From NCBI GenBank assembly GCA_049587715.1, contig JBAVEL010000132.1, forward strand, positions 1 to 9,883: a stretch of 9,883 nt of DNA, given 5' to 3'. This document shows, piece after piece, positions 7,754-9,883 of this stretch; the stretch's first letter is position 1; each line of letters begins with the position of its first letter. A model generated the notes under the pieces. It was not told where the DNA came from. It did no database searches and was given only the letters and a program-made list of their open reading frames with translations. The position numbers and the translations under genes were made by a program. Source of the DNA: JBAVEL01 sp049587715. Lineage in GTDB: Bacteria; Bacteroidota; Ignavibacteria; UBA10030; UBA6906.

Positions 7754-7772
7754 GTGACGACTGTGTCGTCAC
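7754..7772. promoter_or_regulatory. Perfect 8-3-8 inverted repeat upstream of the 7691 start
   Basis: GTGACGAC-TGT-GTCGTCAC is a perfect dyad lying 63-81 nt upstream of the ATG at 7691 on the minus strand. It is less GC-rich than the surrounding sequence. It could be an operator for a dimeric regulator or an RNA hairpin in the leader. No convincing -35/-10 pair is visible beside it. Confidence 0.45.
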
Positions 7773-7879
7773 GCGGGCATCCGCTCCTTCGCCTCCCCCC
7801 GCACCCCGCCTGCGGCTTCCGGAGGCGTCCGGGGAGCATCGGGGGCGTACCCGCTCCCCGCGCAGGAAGGGGGGTGCTG

Positions 7880-7901
7880 AACCCCGGCGCCGCGCCGGGT
7901 T
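7880..7901 (-). terminator. GC-rich hairpin after the T9SS-sorted protein gene
   Basis: Four nucleotides after the stop codon at 7905-7907, the minus strand reads AACCCGGCG-CGG-CGCCGGGGTT. This folds into a nine-pair stem with one bulged G and a 3-nt loop. The position directly behind the stop fits a transcription end or an mRNA 3' stabiliser, but no U-run follows. The rest of the 213-nt gap to the next gene holds a smaller stem (CCGGA-GGCG-TCCGG, 7819-7832) and the dyad at 7754-7772. Confidence 0.45.
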
Positions 7902-7904
7902 GTT

Positions 7905-8903
7905 TCATTTCAGGAGCAGGATCTTCCGGACGGCGCTGCGGGCGCCCGCTTCCAGGCGCACCAGGTACGTGCCGGCGGCGAGAGCGGAGCCGTCGAAGCG
8001 GGCTTTGTGATGGCCGGGGCTCATCTCCCCCTCCGCCAGAAGGGCCACCTCCCGCCCCGCCACGTCATAGACGGCAAGGCGGATGCCGGTCCGCTCGGGG
8101 ATCATCATCTCCAGATGCACCACGGGATTGAACGGGTTGGGGTAGGCCTCCCGGAGTCCGAACGAGACGCCGCCGGGTGTTGCCTCTTCCGCTCCCATCA
8201 CCCGGGTCAGCACCACATCCAGCGTGACGGTGCTCTCGGGCCATATCTGGATGAAGTGATGGGCCGTGGAGAACGACGGGTGCACGTATGTGAGAAGAAG
8301 ATTGGATGCGTACTCGTAGAGGGAATAACGGCCTCCCGTGTCGGATGTGACGACGGGGAAGGGCTGGCCCCAGAGCACCTGCACCCCGGAAACGGGCGCT
8401 CCGGATGTGTCCGTAATGCGGCCGCTCACCGTTCCCATGGCGTTTGCTCCGTCATTCTGGAGCCCCAGGGTGGGGGTGTTGTCCAGGTAGTAGAGGGCAC
8501 CCCCTTCCAGCAGGCAGATGGACTGGTGCGGGCGCGGGGCGGGGCCCATCCCCCACCCGGGTCCGAACATGAGAACCCCCACCCGGAACTGGGGCGAACA
8601 GATGGTGAGGCTGTCTCCCGCGGGATTGATGTCGAGAGGCCCCAGCAGACTGTCCCGGGTGATGATCCTGTACACCCCCCCCACCTCAATTCCGCTCCGG
8701 AAGGAAGCCTGTCCCGAGCGGGATGTGATGTACCAGCCGTCCAGAGACGTGGGGTAGATGAGGTGCATCTCGAGCTGCCAGCCCGAGGGAGAGAAGAAGA
8801 GCTCGTTGAAGTACCCCTCCAGAATGGGATTGGCCCGGTGGGGCGTGTGGGGCAGGAGCAGGAGGAGCACCGCGCCCGCACACACGAGGATGAAGCGTTT
8901 CAT
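7905..8903 (-). CDS. Secreted protein with LTD-like and CarboxypepD_reg-like domains and T9SS sorting tail
   Basis: This 332-residue protein is exported by Sec and then probably passed across the outer membrane by the type IX (Por) system. Regions: signal peptide 1 to about 24 (KRF, long Leu-rich core); residues about 26-104 resemble a lamin-tail/LTD-type beta domain (NELFFSPSG, LDGWYITSRSG, NPAGDSLTIC); about 156-235 is a carboxypeptidase-regulatory-like Ig fold (VSGRITDTSGAPVSGVQV, DTGGRYSLY); 250-332 is the type A sorting domain, with YPNPFNP (254-260), LAVYDVAGREVALL, GTYLVRLEAG and a basic end VRKILLLK. No catalytic residues are apparent, so a structural, adhesive or surface-display role is likely. 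ATG 8903 has AGGAG 6 nt upstream and overlaps the preceding gene's stop as ATGA, indicating translational coupling with that protein. The sorting tail is the most secure call and the LTD region the least. Confidence 0.92.
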   Translation of the reverse strand: MKRFILVCAGAVLLLLLPHTPHRANPILEGYFNELFFSPSGWQLEMHLIYPTSLDGWYITSRSGQASFRSGIEVGGVYRIITRDSLLGPLDINPAGDSLTICSPQFRVGVLMFGPGWGMGPAPRPHQSICLLEGGALYYLDNTPTLGLQNDGANAMGTVSGRITDTSGAPVSGVQVLWGQPFPVVTSDTGGRYSLYEYASNLLLTYVHPSFSTAHHFIQIWPESTVTLDVVLTRVMGAEEATPGGVSFGLREAYPNPFNPVVHLEMMIPERTGIRLAVYDVAGREVALLAEGEMSPGHHKARFDGSALAAGTYLVRLEAGARSAVRKILLLK

Positions 8904-9478
8904 GGCAGTCTCCTTTCCCAGCGGAGAACCAGGTTTGACCGGGGCATGAAGCCGGTGCGTGCGAAGACATACCCCGTGCGGTCCTCCCGCCGGATGATTG
9001 AATCGTGAGATACGGAAAGAAACGTGAGTTCCATGGTTCGGGGCATCCAGATCGTGAACACCGCCTGCTCCAGCGGACGCTTCCATCTCTGTGTGGAGGT
9101 CAGGATGTACTCCATGCTTCGGGCGGGCGCGGGCTGGCGGTAGCCGATCCTCACACGCCGCTCGGCCCGGGGGGGCATGGGGAGTGAGAAGGAAATGCCG
9201 CTATCGCCCTTCAGGAAGGGGAGCGGTTCCGCCGTTTCCGCATCCTCCACCCCGATGGAATCGGGAAAGGGAACCGTGGGGGTGGAGAGGAGAGGGTAGA
9301 ACACGGGCCAGAGGGAGGAGTGGGGGGAGGGATTGGAGAACTCGTAGAGGCCCTCCAGCGTGCAGGATGTGTCCCCGACGGAGATCGTGATGTCCTCCCG
9401 TATGAACTGGGCGCACGCTCCCTCGAGAGCCCCCAGAAGGAGCACCGGAAGGAGAAACCGGGTGAGGTTTCTCCGCAT
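8900..9478 (-). CDS. Small exported beta-rich protein of unknown function
   Basis: From ATG 9478 this is a 192-residue protein with a clear Sec signal (MRRNLTRFLLPVLLLGALEG, cleavage after ACA near residue 23). The mature part looks all-beta: REDITISVGDTSCTLEGLYEF (27-47), ISFSLPMPPRAERRVRIGY (95-113), MEYILTSTQRW (122-132), and LEQAVFTIWMP (136-146). I do not recognise a family, and it has no T9SS sorting tail or transmembrane anchor besides the signal. It ends in an ATGA overlap (8900-8903) with the T9SS-sorted protein, so the two are probably made together and may act together. The start is debatable. ATG 9478 has only weak upstream pairing, while ATG 9643 in the same frame has GGAAGGGG 6 nt upstream and would give a 247-residue product with the signal peptide buried at residue 56. 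I chose 9478 because a buried signal would not be cleaved normally. Confidence 0.78.
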   Translation of the reverse strand: MRRNLTRFLLPVLLLGALEGACAQFIREDITISVGDTSCTLEGLYEFSNPSPHSSLWPVFYPLLSTPTVPFPDSIGVEDAETAEPLPFLKGDSGISFSLPMPPRAERRVRIGYRQPAPARSMEYILTSTQRWKRPLEQAVFTIWMPRTMELTFLSVSHDSIIRREDRTGYVFARTGFMPRSNLVLRWERRLP

Positions 9479-9643
9479 CAGAGTATCCGCGTCTCTCCGT
9501 TCCGCCTCTTCGGATGGAGTGCGTCCACGGCGCGTGATGTCCCTGAATCCGGCGTTGAAGGCGTCGAACGCTTCAAGGGTAAGGCGGGCTGCCCGGACTG
9601 CCGGGGCGGAGGGGGCGGCCTGTTCCAGAGGGATCGCGTGCAT
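9479..9643 (-). pseudogene. Possible truncated AceK (isocitrate dehydrogenase kinase/phosphatase) N-terminus
   Basis: A 55-codon open segment starts at ATG 9643, with GGAAGGGG 6 nt upstream, and runs in frame into the next gene's ATG without a stop. Its residues 17-38 include ARLTLEAFDAFNAGFRDITR, which closely follows the N-terminal AceK pattern as I remember it (AR-x-IL-xx-FD-x-Y-xxx-F-xx-ITRRA). The RFE-x-RDW segment that should follow is not recognisable, and the remaining roughly 500 residues of AceK are absent. This looks like a deletion that left the original start region in front of an unrelated exported protein. Alternatively it is a genuine cytoplasmic N-terminal extension, or a chance resemblance over about 20 residues. 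Confidence 0.4.
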
Positions 9644-9725
9644 GAGGATCCCCTTCCAGGGTGGGAGCCGCGCCGCGGGATGTCCGGCACGGACGGGCGG
9701 GGCCGGATGGTGCAGGTCGGGAAGA

Positions 9726-9752
9726 GGAGACTGCCGCAGACCTGCGCTCTCC
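9726..9752 (-). promoter_or_regulatory. Nested hairpin in the 5' leader
   Basis: The minus-strand leader between the promoter and ATG 9643 can fold GGAGA (9752-9748) with TCTCC (9730-9726), enclosing a CGCA-GGTC-TGCG inner stem. It would start about 16 nt after the predicted transcription start. No known riboswitch class is recognised. Confidence 0.25.
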
Positions 9753-9774
9753 CCGGCGTCAGGGTTCCCGGGGG

Positions 9775-9803
9775 ATTGTACGGAAGGGGAGGGGGAAAGT
9801 CAA
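9775..9803 (-). promoter_or_regulatory. Sigma70-type promoter for the minus-strand exported-protein genes
   Basis: On the minus strand, TTGACT (9803-9798) and TACAAT (9780-9775) are separated by exactly 17 nt. Each box differs from the consensus by one base, which is notable in such GC-rich DNA. Transcription would begin near 9768, giving a leader of about 125 nt to ATG 9643 or 290 nt to ATG 9478. The remaining 9804-9883 stretch shows no supported gene. Confidence 0.75.
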
Positions 9804-9883
9804 ATGCGCACGGCGGGCGTGGAAGGGCCGGGAATGAGGCTCCCGGGCGGGATGGCCGCGCCTGCCGCCTCCCGGTCCCCACC

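Noticed and set aside
6726..7772. Longer start for the exported protein at 7772
   Set aside because: It would put about 27 charged residues before the signal peptide and would include the perfect dyad in coding sequence; ATG 7691 has a good AAGGA at the right distance.
8007..9008. Plus-strand open frame of 333 codons
   Set aside because: It is antisense to the T9SS-sorted protein, crosses its start, and has a His/Gly/Arg-rich composition with no signal peptide or domain.
9478..9882. Minus-strand open frame whose stop overlaps ATG 9478 as TGATG
   Set aside because: It crosses the promoter and leader and is Pro/Arg/Ser-rich without domains. The overlap looked like translational coupling, but the AceK-like frame with its own ribosome binding site is the better reading.

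Overview
The window is GC-rich, gene-dense bacterial DNA with eight protein-coding regions and no visible tRNA, rRNA, CRISPR array or insertion sequence. The best taxonomic clue is the secreted protein at 7905-8903. It ends in a type IX secretion (Por) sorting domain with the YPNPFNP motif, which is typical of the Bacteroidetes/Fibrobacteres and related candidate phyla. Together with the high GC, this suggests a GC-rich FCB-group lineage (for example Eisenbacteria- or Latescibacteria-like) rather than a true Bacteroidetes. The placement is an inference.

Left part, + strand (1-3340): the 3' end of a secreted-type protein with a FlgT/LPP20-like region and a DUF4384 domain is followed by a long LPP20-family exported protein with a C-terminal NTF2-like domain. 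A complete DNA-3-methyladenine glycosylase I (tag) lies only 33 nt further on. All three could share a transcript.

Middle, - strand (3414-6559): a two-component system runs convergently towards tag. The sensor kinase (one TM, PDZ-like domain, multi-TM block, GAF, HisKA, HATPase) overlaps the GTG-started OmpR-type response regulator by 16 bp. Kinase and regulator are therefore very likely translated together.

Right part, - strand (6726-9643): an unrecognised exported protein (6726-7691) lies downstream of a tight pair of exported proteins joined by an ATGA overlap. The first of the pair is a small beta-rich protein. The second has a lamin-tail-like region, a carboxypeptidase-regulatory-like domain and the T9SS sorting tail. 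A near-consensus sigma70 promoter (TTGACT-17-TACAAT, 9775-9803) drives this strand. Between promoter and pair sits a 55-codon segment whose start looks like the N-terminus of isocitrate dehydrogenase kinase/phosphatase (AceK), cut short and joined in frame to the first exported protein.

Most of the window therefore concerns the cell envelope: five exported or surface proteins and a membrane sensor system, with one DNA repair gene. No complete novel defence or mobile system is visible. The most unusual points are the AceK-like leader fusion, the ComP-like sensor paired with an OmpR regulator, and a perfect 8-3-8 dyad upstream of the unknown exported gene.
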